DNA of 64,000 bases from positions 41,036 to 105,035 of the forward strand of contig NZ_JACOPQ010000016.1 of assembly GCF_014287675.1 (NCBI RefSeq). Direction: 5' to 3'. Each line of letters opens with the position of its first letter. Position 1 is the stretch's first letter. Of this stretch, positions 1-7,615 are shown piece after piece. Source of the stretch: Lawsonibacter faecis. GTDB lineage: Bacteria > Bacillota > Clostridia > Oscillospirales > Oscillospiraceae. The notes beneath the pieces were generated by a model. It saw only the letters and a list, made by a program, of their open reading frames with translations, ran no database searches and was not told the DNA's origin. Position numbers and translations under genes: made by a program.

Positions 1-635
1 TGCTCCAGGGCCTTGAGGATGGAGAAGTTGAGGGAGACCTCCGGATGGAAGAGAACCGCGCCGTCGGCCCGCTCCAGATGCAGCCGGCGCAGGCAGACGG
101 TGCGCTCTGCGGCCGTTCCGTTCTCCAGGGGCATGGCGAAGACGGTGACGCCACCGCGCTCCAGGGGCAGGCGAAGCTCCACAGGGAGTGGGGACTGCGT
201 GACAAGAATCACCTTGCGGCGGAAAAAGCCGCCGCCATGCCGGAGGCTGTCCACCAGGGTGAGGCAGTCGCTCCCCTGGCCGCAAACCAGGATATAAGGC
301 CGGAAAAAGCGGGACAGGCCGCCCAGGGCGTGGCGCAGGGTAGACTCCAGCAGGCGGAAGACCGCCACGGCGGTGCAGAGGGGACAGAGCCACATGGCGA
401 TTGCATACGCAAGCGGCACAGGGTCGGCCAGCCCCGCGCCGGGGGAGAACAGAAAGAGTTTGACGGCACTGAACGCTGTGGAGGAGACAAGCTGGGCGCC
501 GGAGGCGATTTTGGGGGAGTAATAGAGCCAGCTCCCCGCCAGGGCGCAGGCCAGGGCGGCCAAATCCAGAAGCGCAATCAGCCGCCCCCGCCAGAGACGC
601 CAAAAATCGGAGAGGTGCTCCCGCAGTGCAGCCAT
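1..635 (-). CDS. Two-TM membrane protein with TrkA-N-like nucleotide-binding domain (partial, 3' end outside window)
   Basis: The frame starts at ATG 635 and stays open to the window edge, giving 211 visible residues. Two hydrophobic segments lie near residues 19-39 and 73-98. Between them is a short loop containing AVKLFLF, a layout I associate with bacterial two-TM channel-like proteins that carry a TrkA-N domain and often a RyR domain further on. After the second helix, YILVCGQGSDCLTLVDSL (114-131) looks like a degenerate Rossmann/TrkA-N start, followed by KVILVTQ. The start codon lies one base after the TGA of the upstream TIR gene, so the two are translationally linked. The family call is inferred from pattern; the C-terminus (possible RyR domain) cannot be seen. 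Likely a membrane effector or sensor of the HD-RyR/TIR cluster. Confidence 0.7.
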   Translation of the reverse strand, partial: MAALREHLSDFWRLWRGRLIALLDLAALACALAGSWLYYSPKIASGAQLVSSTAFSAVKLFLFSPGAGLADPVPLAYAIAMWLCPLCTAVAVFRLLESTLRHALGGLSRFFRPYILVCGQGSDCLTLVDSLRHGGGFFRRKVILVTQSPLPVELRLPLERGGVTVFAMPLENGTAAERTVCLRRLHLERADGAVLFHPEVSLNFSILKALE

Positions 636-636
636 G

Positions 637-2226
637 TCACAGCTCCATAGGGCCGGAGCCTGATTTGCCGCCCCGGCGCCCGGGCCTGCCGGGCATGGGA
701 GGCAGCTCCAGGCCGTCTATTTGCAGCACGTCGGAGCTTTCGCCGCAAAGGTCCAGAAGTTTGACAATCTGAATGAGCTTGTCCTTGAGGCCGAAACCGA
801 AGCCCACGCAGCAGGTCCGGCTGCCAACGGCAAAAGTTCGGCAGGTCTTAAAGTAGGGGGGCATTCCCGCGCCCCGGTTTTCAGACAAAGCGTAGTCGGT
901 CAGGGACAGTGAGGTCAGGCGCTCGGCCGCCTCGTCCAGCTTGTCCGGGTGGCGCTCAAGGACCGCGGAATAGACATCGTACATCAGATCGGACTGGTTG
1001 CCGGAGCCGTCGAAATGATAGACATGGTAGGAGAGCATATCGCCGCGGCCGCTGGGCTTTGCAGCTGCGAAGGCATCCTGGGAGGCGCCGGTGCTCCCGG
1101 GCGCGCGAAGACGCACGTCGGGCAGCTCCACGCCTGAGAGCACGGCGGGGTCCTCGCCCGTGATGGCAAACAGTTTGGCAATGAGCTTCAGCTTGTCGCT
1201 ATAGCTGTAAGACGTGCCGATGCAGATCTGCTTGCCGGCTTCCGACAGACGGAAGGTCTGACAGCCGCGGAAGTAGGTGGGCATCGCCTCATTCTGATTG
1301 GCGGCGTCCTCATAGTCGACAGCGCAGGCGCAGGTAAGCTGGCCGATAAGGGCGTCCACCGCTTCCGGGTGCCTGCGGATAACCTCGCGGAAGACAGTCA
1401 GCATCATATTGCTTTGATTCTCCGTGTACTCCTGACCATAGATGGAGAAGGTAATATCTCCGGTGGTGGTGTGGGGCTTTTTGCGGGATGAGGGGACAGG
1501 AAGCGGGTCAGCGTCGGGGGGGAGCGCCTCGCCGTCGGATTCGTGGGCCCCGCCCGGCATTTCCGGGGCAGTCTCCGCTTCGTCGGGGGCCCCGGTATCC
1601 GGAAACGGCTTGTCGTCAGTCTCCACGGAGAGGGGGGCCGGAGGCTCCGCGATCACGGTCTTCTCATGCTCGCGGCTGTTCCAGAGCTCAGTATTGCGGG
1701 TGATGGTCTCCTCGTCAAACATGGATACCTCCGAAGCCTCGCGGCGGATTGCCTTGATAAGCTCCGGGTAGTAGTTGGTTTTATGGAGGTAGAGGTAGGT
1801 TTTGGTGGGGGGCAGATAGGTATCGATAAGGAATTCCGCATTGGTCACATCCTGTGGGGCGGTGTGGTTATACTTGCGGTTAATCTCATCGAGAACGGTA
1901 TCGAAAGAGGCCTCGCTGAAGTTGATAGGGATGATTGACTTCTTATATCGGCGTGCCTTTTTCAGCTCCTCTGCGACATTGGGGCTCATCAGGGCCAGCT
2001 CGCTGGCAAAGAACAGCACGCCGCAGCAATTTGCATCACGGAGGATGGGCAGGGCCTCTTCGTTCCAGTTTCGCCCCGCCGTCAGATCCTCGTCGTACCA
2101 GATGTTGATGCCGTAAACGGTCTGCAGGTATTCGACATTATTGCGGATAATATCCTTTTCGTCGCTCTTGTAGCTGATAAACAGATAGGGTTTCGCCCGG
2201 TCAAATTTGAGCTTATACTCTGCCAT
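637..2226 (-). CDS. TIR-domain protein with duplicated C-terminal domain
   Basis: 529 residues. The N-terminal 165 residues are a TIR domain: PYLFISYKSDEK (13-24) is box 1, WYDEDLTAGRNW (43-54) is the BB-loop region, and SPNVAEELKKA (81-91) carries the Glu (E86/E87) in the place of the catalytic Glu of NAD-cleaving TIRs. A Pro/Asp/Glu-rich linker (190-250) follows. Two copies of a domain of about 112 residues come next (257-369 and 397-509). They share NQS, RHPxxxD, MPxYFxxCxTF and DKLxxIxKL. I do not recognise this domain; duplication suggests a ligand-binding or scaffold part. It lies 35 bp after the HD-RyR gene and 1 bp before the TrkA-N-like gene, so it is the middle gene of an operon. 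NAD hydrolysis or a cyclic-ADPR-type signal is inferred from the family, not shown. Confidence 0.88.
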   Translation of the reverse strand: MAEYKLKFDRAKPYLFISYKSDEKDIIRNNVEYLQTVYGINIWYDEDLTAGRNWNEEALPILRDANCCGVLFFASELALMSPNVAEELKKARRYKKSIIPINFSEASFDTVLDEINRKYNHTAPQDVTNAEFLIDTYLPPTKTYLYLHKTNYYPELIKAIRREASEVSMFDEETITRNTELWNSREHEKTVIAEPPAPLSVETDDKPFPDTGAPDEAETAPEMPGGAHESDGEALPPDADPLPVPSSRKKPHTTTGDITFSIYGQEYTENQSNMMLTVFREVIRRHPEAVDALIGQLTCACAVDYEDAANQNEAMPTYFRGCQTFRLSEAGKQICIGTSYSYSDKLKLIAKLFAITGEDPAVLSGVELPDVRLRAPGSTGASQDAFAAAKPSGRGDMLSYHVYHFDGSGNQSDLMYDVYSAVLERHPDKLDEAAERLTSLSLTDYALSENRGAGMPPYFKTCRTFAVGSRTCCVGFGFGLKDKLIQIVKLLDLCGESSDVLQIDGLELPPMPGRPGRRGGKSGSGPMEL

Positions 2227-2261
2227 ACCTCAACACGCTCCCTTAAACTCATTCTCTATGG

Positions 2262-4001
2262 TCAGCCGGCGTGGTAAATCGCCATTCCGATGCTGTGGAT
2301 CAGCGGAAACACATTGCGCACCGCGTCACGGTCCAGCTCCTTGATCTCCTCGGTGAGTCCGTCGTAGGGTATCATATAGGGGCTGAGCTTGTGCTCCACG
2401 TCCTTCTCGGGACCGAAGGACCAGCCGCTCTGGCGGCGCTCGGCGTACCAGCTGTCGTGCTCGTCCCGGGCCAGGGATTCAACCTGCTCGGGGGTAAAGC
2501 CGGCGACCTCGTTTTCGCCGCCGGGCTCCCCCGCCGCGTAGCCGCAGGCGGTGAGCTTGTCGAACATGGCGCGGGCCTGACGGATGTTGGAGTACTTGAG
2601 ATCGTCGGGCAGCTCCTCCCAGGTGGGATAGGCCAGGGGCTGCTCGGGGTGGCGCTCCAGCTGAGTCCTGTTATAGTTTTCGTGGATGGTGCGGGCCAGC
2701 TGCTCCAGGTTTTCCAGCAGGGGGCGGGGCACCAGCGCGCCGTCCGCCCTGCGGATGGCCGCGATATAGAGATCGGTCCTGGTGGTGCAGGTGATGCGGA
2801 TGCCCTGGGGGAAGACGGCCTTCAGGTCCAGCAGGCGGGAGAACATCTCCTCCTTCCTGGGGCCAAAGTCCGGGGAGAGGGTGCCCTCGTAAGTCAGGTA
2901 GCGGACGCTGAGCAAATCCTCCGTGAGAGTCAGCTCCGAGTCGGCGGCCAGAACCCGCTGCCTGTCCAGAATGCCGTAGGCCTCCCGGTTCCACTCCTGG
3001 AGTTCGTCGCAGAGAATCAGCAGGAAGCCCAGGGGATGCTGCTCCGGCTCCAGCAGACCCAGGGAGAAGGGGGGCTTCTGGAGAACATTTTTATAGTAGT
3101 TGTGGAGGAGAATGGCTCCGGCGGCGCTGAGGATGGGGCCGAAGAGCAGGGCGGTACCCGCGCCGCTGCGCTGGGCAAGATAGCCGTACCACTTGAGGAG
3201 GATAAGGGCGCTGTAGAACCCGTGGTCCACAAAGCCGCTCTTCTGCATGGCGGGGAGAAAACCGTCCAGCGCGCTCTTGACGGCGGACAGATCCACTCCG
3301 AAGGCCATGGAGAGGTTGGCGGAGAGCAGATCCAGGGGGGCGAAGGGGTCCAGCGCGCCGGGCTCCAGACGGGTCATGGCCCAGAAGGGGGCGGCGTAGT
3401 CCTCTGGGTAGAGGACCTCGGCGATGCGGTTGAGGGCGTCGAAGTGCTGATAGCCCACGTAGGGCCCCACGTCGGACCTGCCCGCCTCGCCGGAGACCAG
3501 GGAGACAAACTTTTTCACCTGGTTGCTGGTAATCTCCACAGGGTATCCGATGTCGTGGAAGAGGGCGGCCACGCCCCACTGGAAGAGAAATTCCTCCCCC
3601 GGGGTGGAGCGGCGGCCGGCATAGGGCACGGCCTCATAGGACGCGGTGCGGAAAACCTCCCGGTATCGTGGGTTGACAGCGTAGACCGCCAGACCGAGAA
3701 GAAAGACGTTTACCGAGTGGACGTAGTGGTCACGCTGCTTGTCCAGCAGTGTGGCGGCATTCTCCTCATAGCTTTTCAGCGTGTCCAGCAGGTCGATGAA
3801 GCTGGCCGAGCCCTGGAGCTTTACCCGGTAACAGTCGAAAAACATGGAGTATACCTCAAAGGCCCGCTCCTTGTCGGGCCGGTCAAGGAAGGCGGAGACG
3901 GTGGAACGGAGCAGGGATTTGTAGTCGTGGACTCCACCCCGGTCGGAGTCCATGGTCAGGGCGTCAAAATAAGAAAGAATCTGGGCGGAATAAGGGTTCA
4001 A
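2262..4001 (-). CDS. HD-domain phosphohydrolase fused to RyR-like domain
   Basis: 579 residues from a TTG start (4001) with GAGGAGG 8 bases upstream. The N-terminal half has an HD-superfamily metal site spread over H95 (HYVHSVNVF), H149-D150 (ALFHDIGYP), H260 (VDHG), H300 (LLHNYY) and D332 (LCDEL), the usual H...HD...H...H...D order. Residues about 435-575 match the bacterial RyR-domain pattern: IHENYN, WEELPDDLKYSNIRQA, a DEHDSWYAERRQSGWSFG core, then PYMIPYDGLTEEIKELDR. HD proteins of this kind cleave nucleotides or phosphodiesters. Prokaryotic RyR domains are thought to bind nucleotide-derived ligands in conflict systems. First gene of the cluster with TIR and TrkA-N-like genes. The substrate is unknown; degrading or sensing a TIR-made nucleotide is my inference. 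Confidence 0.83.
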   Translation of the reverse strand: MNPYSAQILSYFDALTMDSDRGGVHDYKSLLRSTVSAFLDRPDKERAFEVYSMFFDCYRVKLQGSASFIDLLDTLKSYEENAATLLDKQRDHYVHSVNVFLLGLAVYAVNPRYREVFRTASYEAVPYAGRRSTPGEEFLFQWGVAALFHDIGYPVEITSNQVKKFVSLVSGEAGRSDVGPYVGYQHFDALNRIAEVLYPEDYAAPFWAMTRLEPGALDPFAPLDLLSANLSMAFGVDLSAVKSALDGFLPAMQKSGFVDHGFYSALILLKWYGYLAQRSGAGTALLFGPILSAAGAILLHNYYKNVLQKPPFSLGLLEPEQHPLGFLLILCDELQEWNREAYGILDRQRVLAADSELTLTEDLLSVRYLTYEGTLSPDFGPRKEEMFSRLLDLKAVFPQGIRITCTTRTDLYIAAIRRADGALVPRPLLENLEQLARTIHENYNRTQLERHPEQPLAYPTWEELPDDLKYSNIRQARAMFDKLTACGYAAGEPGGENEVAGFTPEQVESLARDEHDSWYAERRQSGWSFGPEKDVEHKLSPYMIPYDGLTEEIKELDRDAVRNVFPLIHSIGMAIYHAG

Positions 4002-4069
4002 GCGGCATCCTCCTCAACGGCGGGCCGGTCCGGTTGCAGATCGGCGCAGCCCGTTTAATCATTATGGAT

Positions 4070-4098
4070 ATCATAGCACAATCTTCCTGTATGTTCCA
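4070..4098 (-). promoter_or_regulatory. Possible promoter of the HD-RyR/TIR cluster
   Basis: On the minus strand TATGAT (4070-4075) is preceded by a 17-base spacer and TGGAAC (4093-4098). The -10 is good and the -35 is poor. It lies 69 bases upstream of the TTG start at 4001. Confidence 0.35.
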
Positions 4099-4291
4099 CA
4101 CGAAATGAGGTGAAAAAGCGGAAATAACGGCGAAAAAGCGGGAGGCGGACCCGGATGGAGCTACGCCTGAGGGTCAAGCGCCGCCCCTGTGGGGGAGAGG
4201 CACCTGAGGCGCGGATTGCAAGACGCAGCGCCAAGGCGGGAGCGGGGGGCGCAGGCAGGCCACGCCCTATGCCGGCCGCAGGCTATGAATG

Positions 4292-4330
4292 AAAAGCGGG
4301 CTGCAAACCACAGGTTTGCAGCCCGCTTTT
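4292..4330 (-). terminator. Rho-independent terminator after nucleoside hydrolase genes
   Basis: An 18-bp perfect stem (4292-4309 with 4313-4330) with a 3-base loop, flanked by AAAA/TTTT. It lies 33 bases after the stop of the nucleoside hydrolase on the minus strand. It is symmetric, so it could work in both directions. Confidence 0.85.
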
Positions 4331-4362
4331 GGGAGCGTGCGCGCCCTGCGGAGGTTGGGGCG

Positions 4363-5295
4363 CTAATAGCGGGAGAGGAGGTCCGTCAGCGCGGCGGCGA
4401 AGCGCGGGCGGTCCACATCCAGCATAAGGCGGACGTTCCGGGGCGCGCGCTTGGCGTCGCTGAAGGCGTCGGTGACGGTCTTGCCCCGGGTGAGGGAGCC
4501 GGACCGCTCCACCCCCACCCAGCAGTCTGCGCCGGTATAAAGGGAGGGGTCGATGGCGCAGAGCATGGCGCAGGGGTCGTACTGGGGCGCGCCGGGGATG
4601 CCCAGGGCCTCCACCCACTGGAGCTCGCTGCGGTTGACGGCGGCGGCGAACCGGGCCTGGGGGGTGCCCAGGGCCTCCAGCGCGGCGGTCTCCTCGTGGG
4701 TCATATAGGCGCGGTAGCACACGTCCAGGCCGCACATGGTAATGGGAATGCCGGAGCGGAAGACCATCTCGGCGGCCTCCGGGTCGGCATACATATTGAA
4801 CTCTGCGGCCGGGGTGGCGTTGCCGCAGGACGCGCCGCCGCCCATGAGGACAATGCCCTTGATGAGGCCGGGGAGATCCGCGTACTTGGAGAGGGCGACA
4901 GCCAGATTGGTGAGGGGGCCGGTGGCGACAATCTCCAGCGCGCCGCCCAGGGCCAGGGCCTCACGGTGTAGGGCGTCCCAGGCGCGCTCCGGGCGGGGCG
5001 CGGCCTTGGGCCGGGGCATGGGCCAGCCGAGCAGCCCGTCTTCGCCGTGGACGGCGCTGGCCTCCTTGGGCTGGCCGAAGAGGGGGCGGTCCGCGCCGGG
5101 GTAGACGGGGATGTCCTCCCGGCCGCCCAGGGCCAGGATCTTCAGGGCGTTGGGGCAGGTATGGGAGAGCGGGACGTTCCCCGCCACAGGGGTGATTGCG
5201 CGGATATCCAGCCCGGGGGCCTGGAAGGCGGCCAGCAGGGCTACGGCGTCGTCGATTCCGGGGTCGCAGTCGATGATGACGGGCCTCTTGTTCAT
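4363..5295 (-). CDS. Inosine/uridine-preferring nucleoside hydrolase family protein (His-to-Tyr active-site variant)
   Basis: 310 residues, the normal length for the family that splits ribonucleosides to base and ribose. The Ca-binding DCDPGIDDAVALLAA (8-22) is near the N-terminus; GPLTNLAVAL, TPAAEFNMYADPEAAEMVF and PITMCGLDV follow. Near residue 245 the usual HD motif before the last Ca ligand reads YDPCAML: the Asp is kept but the general-acid His is Tyr. This may change substrate choice or lower activity. The start ATG overlaps the stop of the upstream paralogue by 4 bases (ATGA), with AGGAGG upstream. Co-transcribed with that paralogue and ended by the hairpin at 4292-4330. Base specificity cannot be read from the sequence. 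Confidence 0.9.
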   Translation of the reverse strand: MNKRPVIIDCDPGIDDAVALLAAFQAPGLDIRAITPVAGNVPLSHTCPNALKILALGGREDIPVYPGADRPLFGQPKEASAVHGEDGLLGWPMPRPKAAPRPERAWDALHREALALGGALEIVATGPLTNLAVALSKYADLPGLIKGIVLMGGGASCGNATPAAEFNMYADPEAAEMVFRSGIPITMCGLDVCYRAYMTHEETAALEALGTPQARFAAAVNRSELQWVEALGIPGAPQYDPCAMLCAIDPSLYTGADCWVGVERSGSLTRGKTVTDAFSDAKRAPRNVRLMLDVDRPRFAAALTDLLSRY

Positions 5296-6278
5296 GAGAG
5301 CACCTCCTTACCATGGGGGGACGGGGGGCAGGGCCGCCGCGCCGCAGGGGCAGAGTAGGTCTTCACCGCGTCCACCAGGAGCCGGGCGAAGCCGTCCCGG
5401 TCCACACCCATCAAAACCCGGGCGTTGGGCGTGGCGTCGGTGGCGTGGTAGCGGTCGCCCAGAGTCATGCCCCGGCAGTAGTCGCCTGCGACCTCCACGG
5501 ACACATGCATCTCCTCGGCGGTGAAGAGCTCCGGCGCGATGAGGGCGGCTACGGCCACCGCGTCGTGGACGGGCGCGCCGGCGTAGCCCTTCTCCCGGTG
5601 GAAGCGGTAAAAGAACTCCAGCCACTCGGCCACCACCAGGGCCACGTCGTTGCCCACGGCCCGGATGCGCTCAAAATCCCCGGGGAAGATGAGGGCCTGC
5701 TCGGTCACGTCCAGCCCCGCCATGGTGATGGGGACGCCGGAGCGGAAGACCAGATCGGCGGCCTCGGGGTCCACAAGGATATTGAACTCGGCGGCAGGGG
5801 TCCAGTTGCCGTGGGCGATTCCGCCGCCCATGAGGGAGATGCGCTCGATGTTCGGCTTCAGCTCGGGGTGGGAGAGGAGCAGGGCGGCTACGTTGGTGAG
5901 GGGGCCGGTGGGGACCAGAGTGACCCGTTCCGCGCTCTCGGAGAGCACCTTTGCCATCAGCTCCACGGCGGTCATGCTCTGAGGGGAGACGGCGGGCTCG
6001 GGCAGGGCGGGGCCGTCAAGCCCGGACTCGCCGTGGACGGTGGGGGCGTTCATGGTCTTCGCCACCAGAGGACCGGAGCGGCCCTTTGCCATGGGCGCGT
6101 CGATGCCCAGCAGGGTCATGACCCGCAGGGCGTTATAGGTGGTCTTTTCTATGGTCTGGTTGCCGCAGGATGAGGTCACTGCCCGGATGTCCAGCAGGGG
6201 GCTGGATTGGGCCAGCATCCAGGCCATGGCGTCGTCGTGGCCGGGGTCGCCGTCCAGGATAATGGGGATGGGATTCAT
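5292..6278 (-). CDS. Inosine/uridine-preferring nucleoside hydrolase family protein
   Basis: 328 residues from the ATG at 6278, chosen because GGAGGAG lies 6 bases upstream and the protein then begins directly at the conserved GDPGHDDAMAW. A longer in-frame start at 6386 would run through the promoter region. Conserved motifs are GNQTIEKTTYNAL, GPLTNVAALL, TPAAEFNILVDPEAADLVF, PITMAGLDV and VHDAVAVAALI; the latter keeps the His-Asp pair that its downstream neighbour has lost. Cytosolic purine/pyrimidine ribonucleoside salvage is the family role. First gene of a two-gene operon; promoter at 6321-6349. Confidence 0.92.
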   Translation of the reverse strand: MNPIPIILDGDPGHDDAMAWMLAQSSPLLDIRAVTSSCGNQTIEKTTYNALRVMTLLGIDAPMAKGRSGPLVAKTMNAPTVHGESGLDGPALPEPAVSPQSMTAVELMAKVLSESAERVTLVPTGPLTNVAALLLSHPELKPNIERISLMGGGIAHGNWTPAAEFNILVDPEAADLVFRSGVPITMAGLDVTEQALIFPGDFERIRAVGNDVALVVAEWLEFFYRFHREKGYAGAPVHDAVAVAALIAPELFTAEEMHVSVEVAGDYCRGMTLGDRYHATDATPNARVLMGVDRDGFARLLVDAVKTYSAPAARRPCPPSPHGKEVLS

Positions 6279-6320
6279 AGGCGCTCCTCCTTCGGGTGTG
6301 TTTGATACTGCTTGGTTATC

Positions 6321-6349
6321 ATTATACGACAGGCGTGGAGTAAAGTCGA
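6321..6349 (-). promoter_or_regulatory. Promoter for nucleoside hydrolase operon
   Basis: Minus strand: TCGACT (6344-6349), 17-base spacer, TATAAT (6321-6326), 43 bases before the start codon. It abuts the -35 of the opposing promoter, so the two divergent units share one control region. Confidence 0.65.
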
Positions 6350-6378
6350 TTGCCTCTTTTGGTTTACAGTGGTAGAAT
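6350..6378 (+). promoter_or_regulatory. Promoter for FakA-like small protein
   Basis: Plus strand: TTGCCT (6350-6355), 17-base spacer, TAGAAT (6373-6378), 33 bases before the ATG at 6411. The -35 lies back-to-back with that of the nucleoside hydrolase promoter. Confidence 0.6.
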
Positions 6379-6410
6379 AGCAGCAATCAGGCATAGAAAG
6401 GTGATGTGCA

Positions 6411-6662
6411 ATGCTGGAGTACAAGTTCGATACCCAACTGCTGGTGGAGGGGCGGAATCTGGATGAGGACGACATCCACGACGATATCATGACTAATATC
6501 AAGGGGGACTGCCTCCTGGTCGTGGGGGATGAAAATCTGGTGAAAATCCACTTTCACACCAACGAGCCCTGGCAAGTGCTGGCCTACTGCGCCTCCCTGG
6601 GGGAGATTTACGACATCGTGGTGGAAAACATGGAGCGGCAGGAGGAAGGAATGCAGGGGTAA
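6411..6662 (+). CDS. Stand-alone FakA/YloV C-terminal-like domain (small protein)
   Basis: 83 residues that resemble only the C-terminal domain of fatty-acid kinase FakA (DAK2-fusion YloV family): EYKFDTQLLVEG, a GDCLLVVGDENLVKIHFHTN core, and EIYDIVVENMERQ near the end. In FakA this domain works with the DegV-like lipid carrier FakB. The kinase (DhaK-L-like) part is absent and no remnant of it is visible upstream, where instead there is a promoter and an AAAGGTG ribosome site 8 bases before the ATG. It could be a free-standing FakB partner or a stable remnant of a larger gene. A DegV protein is encoded at 27721-28593 in this window. Confidence 0.75.
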   Translation: MLEYKFDTQLLVEGRNLDEDDIHDDIMTNIKGDCLLVVGDENLVKIHFHTNEPWQVLAYCASLGEIYDIVVENMERQEEGMQG

Positions 6663-6760
6663 GACGGGGCCTCTCCGCGCAGCGGGCAGGGGCGGCCCAA
6701 TGACGGCGGGTCCGGCGGATGCGCTGTTTTTAAACAAAATAGAGGAAGGGAAGCGGTTAA

Positions 6761-7519
6761 ATGGGCGTGTATACGCTGTGCTTCAGCCCCACGGGGGGCA
6801 CGAAGCGGGTACTGGACCTGCTCGCCGCCGGGCTGGCGGACGTGGAGGAGATTGACCTGTCGGCCCCACACGGAGCCTGGGCGGACAGGGCATTTCGGGC
6901 GGGGGACTTCTGCCTTATCGGCGTGCCCTCCTACGGCGGCCGGGTCCCCGCCGCAGCGGTGGAGCGGCTGAGGACGGTGAGGGGCAACGGGGCCGCGGCT
7001 GTTCTGGTGACGGCCTACGGCAACCGGGACTACGACGACACCCTGCTGGAGCTGAGGGACGAGGCGCAGGCCGCCGGGTTTCGGGCCGTGGCGGCGGTGG
7101 CCGCCGTGGCGGAGCACTCCATCATGCGGCAGTTCGGCGCAGGCAGGCCGGACGAGGCCGACCGGGCGGAGCTGGCGGATTTCGCGGCGCGGATCAGGAC
7201 CCTGGCGGAGCGCGGCGGGGGAAGGCTGGAGCAGGTCCCCGGGAACGCGCCCTACCGGGCCTACGGCGGCGTGCCCATGAAGCCCAAGGCCGGTCGGGAT
7301 TGCACACTCTGCGGCGTGTGCGCCGGGCTGTGCCCGGTGGAGGCCATCCCCAGGGAGAACCCCAAGGAGACCGACGCTGAGAAGTGCATCACCTGTATGC
7401 GGTGCGTGACGGTCTGCCCGTCCCACGCCCGGGCGCTCAACCCGGTCATGCTGATGGGAGTCACCCAGAAGCTGAAAAAGGCCTGCGAGGGTCGGAAGGG
7501 GAATGCGTTCTTTTCCTGA
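6761..7519 (+). CDS. EFR1-type flavodoxin-ferredoxin fusion protein
   Basis: 252 residues. The N-terminal part (about 1-165) is flavodoxin-like, with CFSPTGGTKR as phosphate loop and LIGVPSYGGRVP, VTAYGNRDYDD typical of FMN contacts. The C-terminal part has two [4Fe-4S] motifs, CTLCGVCAGLCP (about 184-195) and CITCMRCVTVCP (about 211-222). This is the EFR1-family layout of cytosolic electron carriers common in gut Clostridia. Redox partners cannot be told from the context, since neighbours on both sides belong to other units. Followed by the perfect palindrome at 7570-7607. Confidence 0.88.
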   Translation: MGVYTLCFSPTGGTKRVLDLLAAGLADVEEIDLSAPHGAWADRAFRAGDFCLIGVPSYGGRVPAAAVERLRTVRGNGAAAVLVTAYGNRDYDDTLLELRDEAQAAGFRAVAAVAAVAEHSIMRQFGAGRPDEADRAELADFAARIRTLAERGGGRLEQVPGNAPYRAYGGVPMKPKAGRDCTLCGVCAGLCPVEAIPRENPKETDAEKCITCMRCVTVCPSHARALNPVMLMGVTQKLKKACEGRKGNAFFS

Positions 7520-7569
7520 AGGCGCGGACCCTGAGGGGCCGCCGCGAAGATAGGATGTCTGAAACAAAC

Positions 7570-7607
7570 GGGGGAAGGCGCAAGGCAATTGCCTTGCGCC
7601 TTCCCCC
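7570..7607 (+). terminator. Terminator between convergent EFR1 and GH3 genes
   Basis: A perfect 38-base palindrome (centre 7588/7589) followed on the plus strand by GTCGGTTTTT. It sits between two converging genes and probably stops both; the minus-strand tail is less T-rich. Confidence 0.85.
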
Positions 7608-7615
7608 GTCGGTTT

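Larger units (their letters stand above)
4002..4362. other. Intergenic stretch between nucleoside hydrolase and HD-RyR cluster
   Basis: No convincing gene in 361 bases. It holds the weak promoter for the HD-RyR cluster near 4070-4098 and the terminator hairpin of the nucleoside hydrolase operon at 4292-4330. The rest (about 4140-4290) is GC-rich and I see no conserved structure in it. Confidence 0.6.

Noticed and set aside
209..577. Minus-strand frame of 122 codons near the left edge
   Set aside because: It is in a different frame from the two-TM/TrkA-N-like gene that starts at 635; its Trp/Pro/Ser-rich sequence is typical of a shadow frame.
6411..6662. FakA-like small gene as a pseudogene remnant
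   Set aside because: Promoter, ribosome site and an uninterrupted frame are present and no upstream kinase remnant is visible, so I keep it as a gene, with the remnant view only as an alternative.
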